Position numbers and translations under genes: made by a program. This document shows positions 7,216 through 14,529 of a stretch of 14,529 nt of DNA, in pieces (the stretch's first letter is position 1; the number at the start of each line of letters is the position of its first letter). The notes under the pieces are model-generated. The model saw only the letters and a list, made by a program, of their open reading frames with translations, made no database searches and was not told the DNA's origin. The DNA comes from DAIPHL01 sp036771375 (GTDB taxonomy: Bacteria > Synergistota > Synergistia > Synergistales > Synergistaceae), in assembly GCA_036771375.1 (NCBI GenBank), contig DAIPHL010000046.1:1-14529 (forward strand), written 5' to 3'.

Positions 7216-8157
7216 TTAAACCGTGGCCGTATCGCCGCACTTCCCCGCTGGATCGGGTGTTTTCTGCAGAAGCTCGATGACGGTGTCCAACAACCTGTAC
7301 ATCTCGGGTTTGGTGATCTGGGCATCCGCGCCGATGCTCTGCGCCTTGCGTTTGATATCCTCGGCCATGATCGAGGAAAAAACGATCACCGGAATATGGG
7401 ACAGTCGATGATCCTCCTTGACACGCCTTGTGAGTGTGAGTCCGTCCATCTTCGGCATCTCGATGTCGGTGAGGAGCATGGCGAACTCGTCTCCGTCCTC
7501 GACAAGGCGGTCCCAGGCCGCCTTTCCATGCCCCACCATCTCGAAGTTATGAAAACCACCGGCGGCGAGTGCGCCCTGTATCAACTTACGAATCAGAGGA
7601 GAGTCCTCCGCCACGAGTATCCTGTACCGGTTCGGATCCCCGAGTTTGTCCTTGACCTCGGAGGTGACATCTATATCCAGCTCGAACTCCTCGGAGAGGC
7701 TGGGGTTCACGACCTGCACGATGCGCTCGTAATCGAGAAGCAGGATGTTGCGCCCCTCGCGCTTGATCACGTACAGGGAGTTGTCCCCCAAAAACGTCCC
7801 GGTCAGGGATGCGTCCAGTTCGTTGGATTCGATGCGGTAGATTCGATCGACGGCATCCACGACGAATCCCAGCTTCATGCGGTTGAACTCCGCGATGATC
7901 AACTTGCTGTTTTCCAGGTCCACACTGGGCGAGATGTCGAGATACGTCCGCAGGTCGACGAGCGGGAGCACCTCGCCCCGTATGGTCGTGATCCCCTTCA
8001 TGGCCGGATGGGTCTGCGGGACGTCGCGGGCGCCCGGCCAGCGGAGAATCTCCCTCGTCTTGTCGACATTTATGGCGAAATGCTGATCGCCTAAGAGGAA
8101 AACGACCACCTGCCACTCGTTGGTGCCCACTTCCGTAAGAATCTTTTTATCATCCAC
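7216..8157 (-). CDS. cheV: Chemotaxis protein CheV (CheW-receiver fusion)
   Basis: Coupling protein linking chemoreceptors to CheA, with a phosphorylatable receiver domain thought to tune adaptation. It has 313 residues, close to the usual ~300. The CheW-like domain spans about 10-155 (WQVVVFLLGDQHFAINV, then GEVLPLVDLRTYL). The receiver domain spans about 178-300, with the acidic pair E184-D185 (LVAEDS), phosphoacceptor D231 (LLTDIEMPKMDG) and K283 (ITKPE). I use GTG 8157 because GGAGAG lies eight bases upstream; GTG 8166 in the same frame would sit directly on that purine run. It probably heads a unit with the 7181 gene, dCMP deaminase and HD protein, driven by the promoter at 8240-8269. 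No other chemotaxis genes are nearby, so it acts with components encoded elsewhere. Confidence 0.95.
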   Translation of the reverse strand: MDDKKILTEVGTNEWQVVVFLLGDQHFAINVDKTREILRWPGARDVPQTHPAMKGITTIRGEVLPLVDLRTYLDISPSVDLENSKLIIAEFNRMKLGFVVDAVDRIYRIESNELDASLTGTFLGDNSLYVIKREGRNILLLDYERIVQVVNPSLSEEFELDIDVTSEVKDKLGDPNRYRILVAEDSPLIRKLIQGALAAGGFHNFEMVGHGKAAWDRLVEDGDEFAMLLTDIEMPKMDGLTLTRRVKEDHRLSHIPVIVFSSIMAEDIKRKAQSIGADAQITKPEMYRLLDTVIELLQKTPDPAGKCGDTATV

Positions 8158-8239
8158 GACGACCACTCTCCGTTTCGTTTTTATGAACCGTCAGGCAGAC
8201 ACCACGCCACACTGCCGCATTGACCCGCTTCATCTCCGT

Positions 8240-8269
8240 ATTCTATATGATATCGCGGATAAATGTAAA
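8240..8269 (-). promoter_or_regulatory. Candidate promoter for the cheV unit
   Basis: On the minus strand a -35 box TTTACA (8269-8264, five of six consensus bases) is followed by TATAGAAT (8247-8240). Read as TATAGA the spacing is 16; read as TAGAAT it is 18. Transcription would begin near 8233 and leave a leader of about 75 bases before the GTG at 8157. That leader contains a modest stem (GGCAG 8194-8198 with CTGCC 8212-8216). Prediction only. Confidence 0.45.
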
Positions 8270-8286
8270 GCCGCTCGCCCCGCGCG

Positions 8287-8838
8287 TCACAACTGCGCGA
8301 TGAAGTCCTCCGCGACCGAATTCGCCGCCTCTTTTCCTCGCAGAATTTCCAACAGACGCAGCGCGAAGTGGACCGTCGCCCCCGGCCCCTTGCCGGTGGT
8401 CATCTCACCGTCCGTCACGACGATCTCGGGCGAAAGGATCGCTCCTTCGATATACTCCTCCATGCCCGGGTAGATCACGGCTCGTTTTCCGACGAGCAAT
8501 CCAAGTTTGCCGAACACGGCCGGAGCGGCACAGATCGCGGCGAGCTTTTTACCGGCGTCGTGGTACTTCTTCACCAGAGCGAGCAGACCGGCATGTTCCA
8601 GATAGGCGATCGTACCGCCCGGAATGACGAGCATGTCGAAATCATCCTGCTCCGCTTCGGAGAACATCCTGTCCGAGAAGACCACGATCCCGCTGCGTCC
8701 GGTCAGTGTCCGCGAGCTTCCCAGGGAGAAGGTCGTCACATCGACCCCGCCCCGGCGCAGAATGTCGACCGTAGAGAGCGCTTCGGTCTCCTCGAAGCCA
8801 TCGATCATGAAAAGCGCGACTCTTACCTTGCTGTTCAC
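8287..8838 (-). CDS. DJ-1/PfpI family protein
   Basis: Cytoplasmic protein of 183 residues of the DJ-1/ThiJ/PfpI superfamily, class I glutamine amidotransferase-like fold. The nucleophile-elbow cysteine is C103 in AAICAAPAVFG, and the conserved acidic residue is E16 or E17 in GFEETEA. VIPGG (71-75) and the YPGMEEY segment (123-129) match the YajL/DJ-1 branch. Members are linked to oxidative or carbonyl stress and have been reported as glyoxalase- or deglycase-like, although those activities are disputed. The exact substrate cannot be read here. The start is GTG 8838 with GGGGGAGA five bases upstream. It has its own promoter (8876-8884), and the next gene, cheV, also has one, so it is probably transcribed alone or with limited read-through. 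Confidence 0.93.
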   Translation of the reverse strand: MNSKVRVALFMIDGFEETEALSTVDILRRGGVDVTTFSLGSSRTLTGRSGIVVFSDRMFSEAEQDDFDMLVIPGGTIAYLEHAGLLALVKKYHDAGKKLAAICAAPAVFGKLGLLVGKRAVIYPGMEEYIEGAILSPEIVVTDGEMTTGKGPGATVHFALRLLEILRGKEAANSVAEDFIAQL

Positions 8839-8875
8839 GAGAATCTCCCCCTTTTACGATGGATTGTCTGATCAA

Positions 8876-8884
8876 ATTATAGCA
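8876..8884 (-). promoter_or_regulatory. Extended -10 promoter for the DJ-1/PfpI gene
   Basis: The minus strand reads TGCTATAAT at 8884-8876, a perfect extended -10 element. The -35 region (AAATCG at 17-base spacing) is poor, as is common with extended -10 promoters. Transcription would start near 8869, about 30 bases before the GTG at 8838. The spacer overlaps one arm of the inverted repeat at 8883-8976, so a bound factor could influence it. Confidence 0.55.
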
Positions 8885-8976
8885 TCCTTGCCGTCGATCG
8901 ATTTTATGTGTTCAAGCCACATGCCTTTATCCGGCGGGAGAAAGCAAGGATCGAGGAACGCATGGCGGCAAGGATG
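8883..8976. repeat. Inverted repeat pair in the 8839-9085 intergenic region
   Basis: CATCCTTGCCG (8883-8893) and CGGCAAGGATG (8966-8976) are a perfect 11-base inverted pair, 72 bases apart; one more pair follows after a wobble. A weaker third copy (GCAAGGATCG, 8944-8953) lies between them. One arm abuts the -10 box of the DJ-1/PfpI promoter. The rest of this 247-base gap shows no gene-like frame with a ribosome site and no strong terminator for the upstream binding-protein gene. It could be a regulator site pair or a dispersed intergenic repeat. Confidence 0.45.
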
Positions 8977-9085
8977 ACGGCGGGGTTCCTTCTAACCTCC
9001 ATCGCCCTTTGGCATAACGCTTTTGCTCCGAAATGGACCCGGAAGCGGATCGGTTCTCACATCGCCTGTTTCCGAGCGAAAACAA

Positions 9086-10693
9086 TCATTGAAAATACGC
9101 GAACGCGAAGTCGTACTCCGCCCCGACCAGCGGACGGGAGAAATTTTTCAGCTTGGGATTGATCATCCACGCCTTGCGACGCATCTGCAGCGGAATCAGG
9201 GGTGCGTCGTCGAGAATACGCTTCTCCGCCTCGAAGATCATCTTCATTCGCTTAGTCGGATTCTTCTCCAACATCGCACCCTTGACGAGCTTGTCGTACT
9301 CGGGGCTCGCGTAGCTCGTCGTGTTGTGGCTGGAGTCGGAGAGCCAGATCTCCTCGTAGGTCATGGGGTCGTCGTAATCCGGCATCCAGCCACTATAGAC
9401 CAGCTCGTAGTTTTTGGCCTGCTCGAGCTGCGCCCGCTGTTTTCGGGTGACCAGCCTGATCTTGAAGTTGATACCCAGATTTTTCTGGATCTGCTGCTGC
9501 AGCGTTTCGGCCATCAGACGCGTCTCCTCCTGGTCCTGAATCAGGTATTCCACCGTGATCTCGGAGGGTTTGGAGAGCTTCAGCTCTTTCAGTGCGCTGT
9601 CGAGATACATCTTCGCTTTTTTCGCATCGCCCTTTGGCGTGTAGAAGGGAAGTGGATGTTCCTTGCCGTACTGCTCCTTTACACCCTGGACGATCGGCAG
9701 GATGAAGCGGAACGCCGGCGTGTAGAGACCCTTGGTGGACGTCGCCGTATAGCTCTCCCGATCGATCGCCCAAGCCATCGCCTTGCGGAAGTTTTTGTTG
9801 GAAAGCCACGGCCTGTCAGGATTTTTCGCTACGTTGACCCTGATCCAATCGAGGGCTCCGTTGTAGAAGAGTTTTGCTTTGCCCTGATCCCGGTACATCT
9901 TGAACAGGTTCGAGGGAACGTCGACCAGGTCAAACTCTCCGTTTTCAAACATATTGAGCGCCGTCGCGGTGTCGGGTATGACCATGATCTCAGCGCGATC
10001 CAGTTTGATCGCCTTGCTGTTCCAATAGGTCGGGTTCTTTTCGAAGATCTTCGCCTGCTCGTGTTTCCACTCCTTCAGGACAAAGGGACCGTTGTACACG
10101 ACCTTGTCCGCTCCCGTAGCATACGCCTCCCCGTACTTTTCGACGACGTCCCTGCGGCTCGGAGCAAAGACGCCGTGGGCGAGAAACCCAACGAAATAAG
10201 GAGTCGGCTCTTTCAGCGTCACGACGAGAGTTTTATCATCGATCGCTTTCACGCCAACGCTCGACGCGTCCTTCGTCTTGCCTTTGTTGAAATCTTCGGC
10301 GCCCTTGATATAATACGCAGCAAACGCATATTCTGCGGCCGTCTTCGGGTCGATGAGGCGTTTGATGGTGTATTCGAAGTCATGCGCCGTCACTGGCTTG
10401 CCATCGCTCCACTTTGAGTCCCGTAGATGGAAGGTGATCGTCCTTCCGTCTTCGGACGTCTCCCACTTGCTGGCCACACCGGGAATCGTCCTGCCTTCGA
10501 ACCGCCGGACGAGGTTCTCGAAAATATGCGATATGACGGTAAACGACGGCGACGCGTTGCTCTTCTGCGGGTCAAGCGCGGGGATTTCCGTCTCCATGGA
10601 AAAGGTCAGTGTCTCGGAGGCCGCGACCACCGACACGAAGGCAAGCAAAACGATGCCAAACACGAACATTGCCACGATCAAGCTTTTTTTCAT
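9086..10693 (-). CDS. ABC transporter periplasmic oligopeptide-binding protein (SBP_bac_5)
   Basis: Binds peptides in the periplasm and delivers them to the Dpp/Opp-type permease of this operon. It has 535 residues, normal for DppA/OppA. The N-terminus MKKSLIVAMFVFGIVLLAFV is a signal peptide with cleavage after about A24 or A25 (VVAAS). There is no lipobox cysteine, so it is a free periplasmic protein, fitting a diderm cell. The family 5 pattern is clear: ETEIPALDPQ near the mature N-terminus, GRTITFHLRDSKWSDGKPVTAHDF, then the YNGPFVLKEWKH and GWMPDYDDPMTY segments. The ATG at 10693 has GGGAGGAG before it; the frame upstream to 10729 is not needed. It lies 88 bases after the peptidase stop with no clear promoter between. 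Peptide length preference cannot be told. Confidence 0.94.
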   Translation of the reverse strand: MKKSLIVAMFVFGIVLLAFVSVVAASETLTFSMETEIPALDPQKSNASPSFTVISHIFENLVRRFEGRTIPGVASKWETSEDGRTITFHLRDSKWSDGKPVTAHDFEYTIKRLIDPKTAAEYAFAAYYIKGAEDFNKGKTKDASSVGVKAIDDKTLVVTLKEPTPYFVGFLAHGVFAPSRRDVVEKYGEAYATGADKVVYNGPFVLKEWKHEQAKIFEKNPTYWNSKAIKLDRAEIMVIPDTATALNMFENGEFDLVDVPSNLFKMYRDQGKAKLFYNGALDWIRVNVAKNPDRPWLSNKNFRKAMAWAIDRESYTATSTKGLYTPAFRFILPIVQGVKEQYGKEHPLPFYTPKGDAKKAKMYLDSALKELKLSKPSEITVEYLIQDQEETRLMAETLQQQIQKNLGINFKIRLVTRKQRAQLEQAKNYELVYSGWMPDYDDPMTYEEIWLSDSSHNTTSYASPEYDKLVKGAMLEKNPTKRMKMIFEAEKRILDDAPLIPLQMRRKAWMINPKLKNFSRPLVGAEYDFAFAYFQ

Positions 10694-10781
10694 CTCACAC
10701 ACTCCTCCCGATTTGATCTGTTTTGCCACGACGCTGTGGGTCCACCTCCCTTCGAGCCGTTCGCCGCGCCGTGAAAACCCG

Positions 10782-11864
10782 TCAGAGCTCCATGAGCTCT
10801 TTGCCGAATTCCGTCAACACCCTGTGTCCGTCCCCGGTGACCAGGACCGTGTCCTCGATTCGGATTCCCCCCCATCCAGGCCGGTAGGTGCCGGGTTCGA
10901 TCGTCACAGTCATGTCGGGCTCCAGGATGACGTCCCGGTTCTGCCGGAGAAAGGGCTCCTCGTGTATCTCGAGTCCGACGCCGTGCCCGATGCCGTAGGT
11001 AAACGAGGGAATCCCCGCTCCCTCTATGATATCCAGGGCTGCTTTGTTGATCTCCCGTCCGTTCGCGCCGGGCGCGACCATCGCGAGAGCCGCGAGTTGC
11101 GACGTGAGGACCGTCCGATATGCCGCTTTCTGTTCATCCGAGGCCTTGCCACAGACGAAGGTCCGGGTGGTGTCGGACCTGTAGCCTTCTTTTGCCGCCC
11201 CGTAATCGATGAGGACGAACTCTCCTTCCCGCAGCCTGACGTCCCCCCTCGGAGTCGCGTGCGGCTGCGAGGAGCGCGACCCGAAGAGCACCATGGTCTC
11301 GAATGCGAACCCGTCGGCTCCCCCTGTCCGTAGTTTGTACTCCAGCTCCGTCTGTACGTCCAGCTCGGACACCCCCGGTTTTATGCAGGGTAAAACGTCT
11401 TTGAGCGCCCTGTCCGCGATGCGACAGGCGGATGCGAGCAACGCTGCCTCCTCCGGCGTCTTACGACTTCTGATACGTTCCACGAGGCCGGAGGTGGGAA
11501 CCAGCTCCGCGCCAAACTTCTTCATCTCCGCTTCTATGGCTTCGTGCTGTCCCCAGGTCATATGGTCCTTCTCAAAACCCACCCGCGAGAAACCATTGTC
11601 CCTCGCGATCGCCGCGATCACCTCTCCGAAGGGCGGATGCGGGGCTCTGTGGGGGAAGATCTTCGCCGTGCGGCACTCCCGCTCTCCCATCTCCGTATAC
11701 CTGCCGTCCGCAACAAGACCGCTCAGGGAGTCGGACACGACCAGGAAACAATCCCCTCCGGTAAAACCCTCCAGGTATCGCTGATTCTCCCTCTTGGTCA
11801 GTATGAGCGCGTCCAGCCTCTCTTCCTTCAAGATCGTCCGCAGTGCCGTGCTCCTCGCGTCCAT
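10782..11864 (-). CDS. M24B metallopeptidase, Xaa-Pro aminopeptidase/dipeptidase
   Basis: Cytoplasmic peptidase of 360 residues that cleaves the Xaa-Pro bond at the N-terminus of peptides (or Xaa-Pro dipeptides). A creatinase/prolidase N-domain (about 1-130) precedes the pita-bread catalytic domain. The dinuclear metal ligands are all present: D220 (LIDYGA), D231 (YRSDTTRTF), H294 (GIGHGVGLEIHE), E323 (TIEPGTY) and E337 (RIEDTVLV); H202 is also conserved. The length fits PepQ/YpdF-like enzymes rather than the longer E. coli PepP. Start ATG 11864 has GGAAGG eight bases upstream; longer forms would overlap the ATPase gene. It sits between the transporter ATPase (35-base gap) and the binding protein, so imported proline-containing peptides are the likely substrate. 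That functional link is inference from gene order. Confidence 0.94.
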   Translation of the reverse strand: MDARSTALRTILKEERLDALILTKRENQRYLEGFTGGDCFLVVSDSLSGLVADGRYTEMGERECRTAKIFPHRAPHPPFGEVIAAIARDNGFSRVGFEKDHMTWGQHEAIEAEMKKFGAELVPTSGLVERIRSRKTPEEAALLASACRIADRALKDVLPCIKPGVSELDVQTELEYKLRTGGADGFAFETMVLFGSRSSQPHATPRGDVRLREGEFVLIDYGAAKEGYRSDTTRTFVCGKASDEQKAAYRTVLTSQLAALAMVAPGANGREINKAALDIIEGAGIPSFTYGIGHGVGLEIHEEPFLRQNRDVILEPDMTVTIEPGTYRPGWGGIRIEDTVLVTGDGHRVLTEFGKELMEL

Positions 11865-11899
11865 GAATCGCGCCTTCCTTCCGTCGAAGATAAAAAAGA

Positions 11900-12871
11900 C
11901 TAAAAATTTCTCCAGCAAGCCGCATAATGACCGGACGCGACCTGTTTCCACTCCGGAGCCCGCTCGCGGCAATGGACGCGCGCTTCGGGGCAGCGGCCGG
12001 CAAACCGGCAGCCGGACGGGGGATCGACCGGACTTGGGACGTCCCCTTCGAGCACCACCCTCTTTCTGGCTCGCTCCTTGATCGGATCGACGACCGGGAT
12101 GGCCGAGAGCAACGCTTTCGTATACGGATGACACGGGTTGTCATACAGCTCGTCGCTTCGCGCCATTTCGACGATGGTTCCAAGATACATCACCGCGACC
12201 CGTTCACAGATATACTTTACCATGCTCAGATCATGCGAGATGAAAAGATACGTCAGGGAAAAACGCTCCTGAAGCGACATCAGGAGATTTACGATCTGGG
12301 ACTGTATCGAGACATCAAGCGCGCTGATCGGCTCGTCGCAGACGATAAACGAGGGTTCCACCGCAAGGGAACGCGCGATCCCGATCCTCTGGCGCTGCCC
12401 GCCCGAGAACTCGTGCGGGAAGCGACTGCCGTGCTCCTTCGCAAGCCCCACCAGAGAAAGAAGCTCGTGTACCCTCTCCATGCGTTCTTTCCCACGGTAC
12501 AAATCGTGTATATCCATCCCCTCTCCCACGATATCCGCAACGGTCATCCTCGGGTTCAACGACGAATAGGGGTCCTGGAAAATCATCTGCCCGTTCCGGG
12601 TGAAACGCCGTTTTTCCGCGGTCGTCATCTCCGTGATATCTCGCCCCTCGAACAGGACCTGACCAGCCGTGGGACGGTACATACCGAGCAGGGCTCTTCC
12701 GGTGGTCGACTTTCCACAACCGGACTCACCGACCAGGCCCAAGGTACGTCCCGGGGCGATCTCGAAGGAGATCCCGTCTACTGCCTTGAGGCAGGAGCCT
12801 CCCGACAGCTCGAAATAAACCTTGAGATTCCGGGCCTCTATCGCAGGCGAAAACCGTATTGATTCCGTCAT
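11900..12871 (-). CDS. dppF: Dipeptide/oligopeptide ABC transporter ATPase, DppF/OppF type
   Basis: One of two ATPases powering peptide import, 323 residues, attached to the cytoplasmic face of the permease. Walker A GESGCGKS at 48-55, Q-loop FQDP (Q99), signature FSGGQRQ (155-161), Walker B with E180 (CDEP), and H-loop H213. The C-terminal oligopeptide-transporter extension has the cysteine set C288, C294, C301 and C319, which in related transporters can hold an iron-sulfur cluster. The ATG at 12871 overlaps the dppD stop by four bases (ATGA), so translation is probably coupled. The Dpp or Opp name is a convention here; substrate class is inferred from family and neighbours. Confidence 0.94.
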   Translation of the reverse strand: MTESIRFSPAIEARNLKVYFELSGGSCLKAVDGISFEIAPGRTLGLVGESGCGKSTTGRALLGMYRPTAGQVLFEGRDITEMTTAEKRRFTRNGQMIFQDPYSSLNPRMTVADIVGEGMDIHDLYRGKERMERVHELLSLVGLAKEHGSRFPHEFSGGQRQRIGIARSLAVEPSFIVCDEPISALDVSIQSQIVNLLMSLQERFSLTYLFISHDLSMVKYICERVAVMYLGTIVEMARSDELYDNPCHPYTKALLSAIPVVDPIKERARKRVVLEGDVPSPVDPPSGCRFAGRCPEARVHCRERAPEWKQVASGHYAACWRNF

Positions 12872-13896
12872 CCTCTCTCACCCACCACTTCGCGTTCTGC
12901 GAGCCAGACTCTTCTCTGCCTCTCTCCCAACGGATGATGTAACCAGCAAAGTGCTCTGTGTCCACGATCGTTGATCCCAAAAAACGCCGGCGGATGCTCC
13001 CGGCAGATCTCCATGGACACGGAACAACGATCGAAAAAACAGCACCCAAGAGGAGGCGCAAAGAGATCGGGAGGGGCTCCCGCGATACTGACCAACTTCT
13101 GGTTTCTGTCCCGATCCAAACGGGGACGGGAGAGTAGGAGAGCTGCCGTGTATGGATGAGATGGGTTATAGAAGACATCTTCGGCGCATCCCTCTTCGAC
13201 GACCTGGCCGGCGTAGAAAACAGCGATCCGGTCGGCCATGTTGGAGACCACCCCCATATCGTGAGTGATGATCACGATCGCCGTTTCGAGTCTGGCCTTG
13301 AGTCCTCGGATCAGATCGAGTATCTGTGCCTGGGTCGTGACATCGAGCGCCGTGGTCGGCTCGTCCGCAATGAGAAGCTGCGGGTTGCATATCACCGCCA
13401 TGGCGATCATCACCCTCTGTCGCATACCGCCGCTGAACTCGTATGCATAGCGCCGGAACTGCTTCTCCGGATTTGGTATTCCAACGAGCCCCAGCACCTC
13501 ACAGACACGAGCTTCAGCGTCACGCCGGCTCATTCGCCTGTTATGGACACAAAGACCCTCCATGATCTGGTGACCGATTTGCATGGTGGGATCAAGCGAA
13601 GTCATCGGGTCTTGAAAGATCATGCCGATCTTGCGGCCGCGAATCTCCTTCATCTTCTTCTCGGGCAGGGAGAGCAGATCCACGGCATCCATGATGATCG
13701 AGCCGCGGACGTCGGCCGGCGGCGTCGGAATCAGACGCATCAGAGTCTGTGCCGTGACGCTCTTCCCACAGCCTGACTCCCCGACGATCGCGAGACACTT
13801 CCCCCGTTCTATGTCCAGGTTGACACCCCGCACCGCACTTACTGAACCACCGTACGTCGCAAAGGAAACGTGAAGGTCACGCACGCGTATAAACAT
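12868..13896 (-). CDS. dppD: Dipeptide/oligopeptide ABC transporter ATPase, DppD/OppD type
   Basis: Partner ATPase of the peptide importer, 342 residues. Walker A GESGCGKS (39-46), Q-loop Q95 (MIFQDPMTS), signature FSGGMRQ (154-160), Walker B LLIADEP (E179), and H-loop H212 (THDMG). The oligo_HPY extension has HPYT at 247-250 and cysteines C285, C286, C291, C298 and C317. The C-terminal ~20 residues ([15 protein letters not shown]) are charged and lie beyond the usual end. The ATG at 13896 comes four bases after the permease stop, with GAGAAG just upstream, and the stop overlaps dppF. With DppF it forms the heterodimer that drives transport. Confidence 0.94.
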   Translation of the reverse strand: MFIRVRDLHVSFATYGGSVSAVRGVNLDIERGKCLAIVGESGCGKSVTAQTLMRLIPTPPADVRGSIIMDAVDLLSLPEKKMKEIRGRKIGMIFQDPMTSLDPTMQIGHQIMEGLCVHNRRMSRRDAEARVCEVLGLVGIPNPEKQFRRYAYEFSGGMRQRVMIAMAVICNPQLLIADEPTTALDVTTQAQILDLIRGLKARLETAIVIITHDMGVVSNMADRIAVFYAGQVVEEGCAEDVFYNPSHPYTAALLLSRPRLDRDRNQKLVSIAGAPPDLFAPPLGCCFFDRCSVSMEICREHPPAFFGINDRGHRALCWLHHPLGERQRRVWLAEREVVGERG

Positions 13897-13900
13897 CGCG

Positions 13901-14485
13901 CTAGCTTCTCAACTTCGGATCGAGCGCGTCCCGAAGCCCATCACCGAGAAGGTAGAGCGAGAGCATCGTGGTTCCGATGAAAAACGACGGTATAAAGAGC
14001 TGCCAGGGCGCGAAACGAAAGGATTGCGAGCCGTAACGGGCGAGCAGTCCCCAACTGACCCCAGGCGGTTGGATTCCGAGCCCGATATAGCTGAGAAACG
14101 CTTCTGTGAATATGGCATAGGGGACGGCCATGGTGACGTTTGTCAGGATCAGGCCGCTCGTGTTTGGGATCAAGTGACGGAAGATGATCCTGGCGTGGCT
14201 TGCTCCCAACTTCTTCGCAGCCAGGACGTACTCCTGGTTTTTGAGTTGGAGGACCTGCCCGCGCACGAGGCGCGCCGACCCGACCCATCCGATGGTGATC
14301 ATGGCGACGATAAGGGGAGCGATTCCCTCACCCAGAACCACCATCACGAGGATCGCCACGATGAGATACGGGATACCGCTCACGACATCGAGCAAGCGCA
14401 TCACCAGCATATCGAGCCTGCCTCCAAAGTATCCGGAGACACCTCCGATGACGACGCCGATAATCGCATTGATCGTGAAAGGCGC
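13901..14485 (-). CDS. dppC: Peptide ABC transporter permease, DppC/OppC type, N-terminus missing
   Basis: Inner-membrane permease subunit; only the C-terminal ~195 residues are readable and the family is usually 270-300. From 14479 the frame reads as a typical DppC core (INAIIGVVIGGVSGYFGG, then the MRLLDVVSGIPYL segment), followed by further transmembrane helices and the EAA loop EYVLAAKKLGASHARIIFRH. It ends GDGLRDALDPKLRS, the standard terminus. An in-frame TGA at 14488-14486 blocks extension, and there is no ATG, GTG or TTG between it and ATG 14410, which lies inside the conserved core and is not a believable start. The sequence beyond about 14485 does not look like a permease in any frame. 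Either the gene is disrupted or the window edge is chimeric. The dppB partner should lie further upstream, outside the window. Confidence 0.85.
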   Translation of the reverse strand, partial: APFTINAIIGVVIGGVSGYFGGRLDMLVMRLLDVVSGIPYLIVAILVMVVLGEGIAPLIVAMITIGWVGSARLVRGQVLQLKNQEYVLAAKKLGASHARIIFRHLIPNTSGLILTNVTMAVPYAIFTEAFLSYIGLGIQPPGVSWGLLARYGSQSFRFAPWQLFIPSFFIGTTMLSLYLLGDGLRDALDPKLRS

Positions 14486-14529
14486 TCAGGGGCCGGGTAC
14501 TCTGCACCTTGCCGGTTTTTTTAGCTTTT

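Noticed and set aside
7182..7325. N-terminal extension of the 209-residue orphan to 7325
   Set aside because: Overlaps the cheV coding region and gives a low-complexity Pro/Ser/Arg segment.
8908..9162. Small plus-strand frame of 84 codons in the intergenic gap
   Set aside because: No ribosome site, it runs into the binding-protein gene antisense, and its middle is the repeat-like block; not supportable as a gene.
9023..10417. Long plus-strand open frame of 464 codons
   Set aside because: Lies antisense to the oligopeptide-binding protein gene; the product is Arg/His/Leu-rich with no domain, as expected from the codon bias of the opposite strand.
11865..11899. T-rich stretch after dppF as a terminator
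   Set aside because: T runs are present but no stem precedes them, and the peptidase start is only 35 bases on, which fits an uninterrupted operon.
11865..12134. N-terminal extension of the Xaa-Pro peptidase
   Set aside because: The added residues are a wrong-frame reading of dppF; ATG 11864 has a good ribosome site and gives the usual family length.

Overview
The window holds thirteen protein genes, all on the minus strand. It has no RNA genes, CRISPR array or insertion sequence that I can recognise, and no stretch over 300 bases lacks a gene. Moderately high GC, frequent GTG/TTG starts, a cleaved but non-lipoprotein solute-binding protein (suggesting a diderm cell with a periplasm), peptide import plus peptidase genes, and chemotaxis genes together suggest a peptide-using, motile, diderm bacterium. 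Synergistota would fit, but that placement is inference from gene style, not from a marker gene.

Read in the direction of transcription (high to low coordinates), the first block (14485-9086) is a peptide ABC transporter operon. It holds the C-terminal part of a DppC/OppC permease, the ATPases DppD and DppF (4-bp start/stop overlap), an M24 Xaa-Pro peptidase, and a periplasmic oligopeptide-binding protein. Together they would capture and import short peptides and hydrolyse proline-containing ones in the cytoplasm. The permease frame breaks at 14486-14488, where the last ~45 bases of the window stop looking like the gene.

A 247-base intergenic region with a good extended -10 promoter and an inverted repeat follows. 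Then comes a DJ-1/PfpI family gene (8838-8287), and after another promoter-bearing gap a probable four-gene unit (8157-5377): cheV, an unrecognised 209-aa protein, a dCMP deaminase, and an HD-domain hydrolase. A perfect 9-bp hairpin covers the start of the unrecognised gene.

The last block (5274-1) is a NarL-type response regulator with its LiaS/NarX-type histidine kinase, then a metallo-beta-lactamase/beta-CASP nuclease with its own near-consensus promoter. A large N-terminally membrane-anchored hypothetical protein runs off the left edge. I saw no clear-cut novel defence or mobile system. The best leads are the hairpin-capped orphan gene beside cheV, the repeat at 8883-8976, and the unrecognised membrane-anchored protein.
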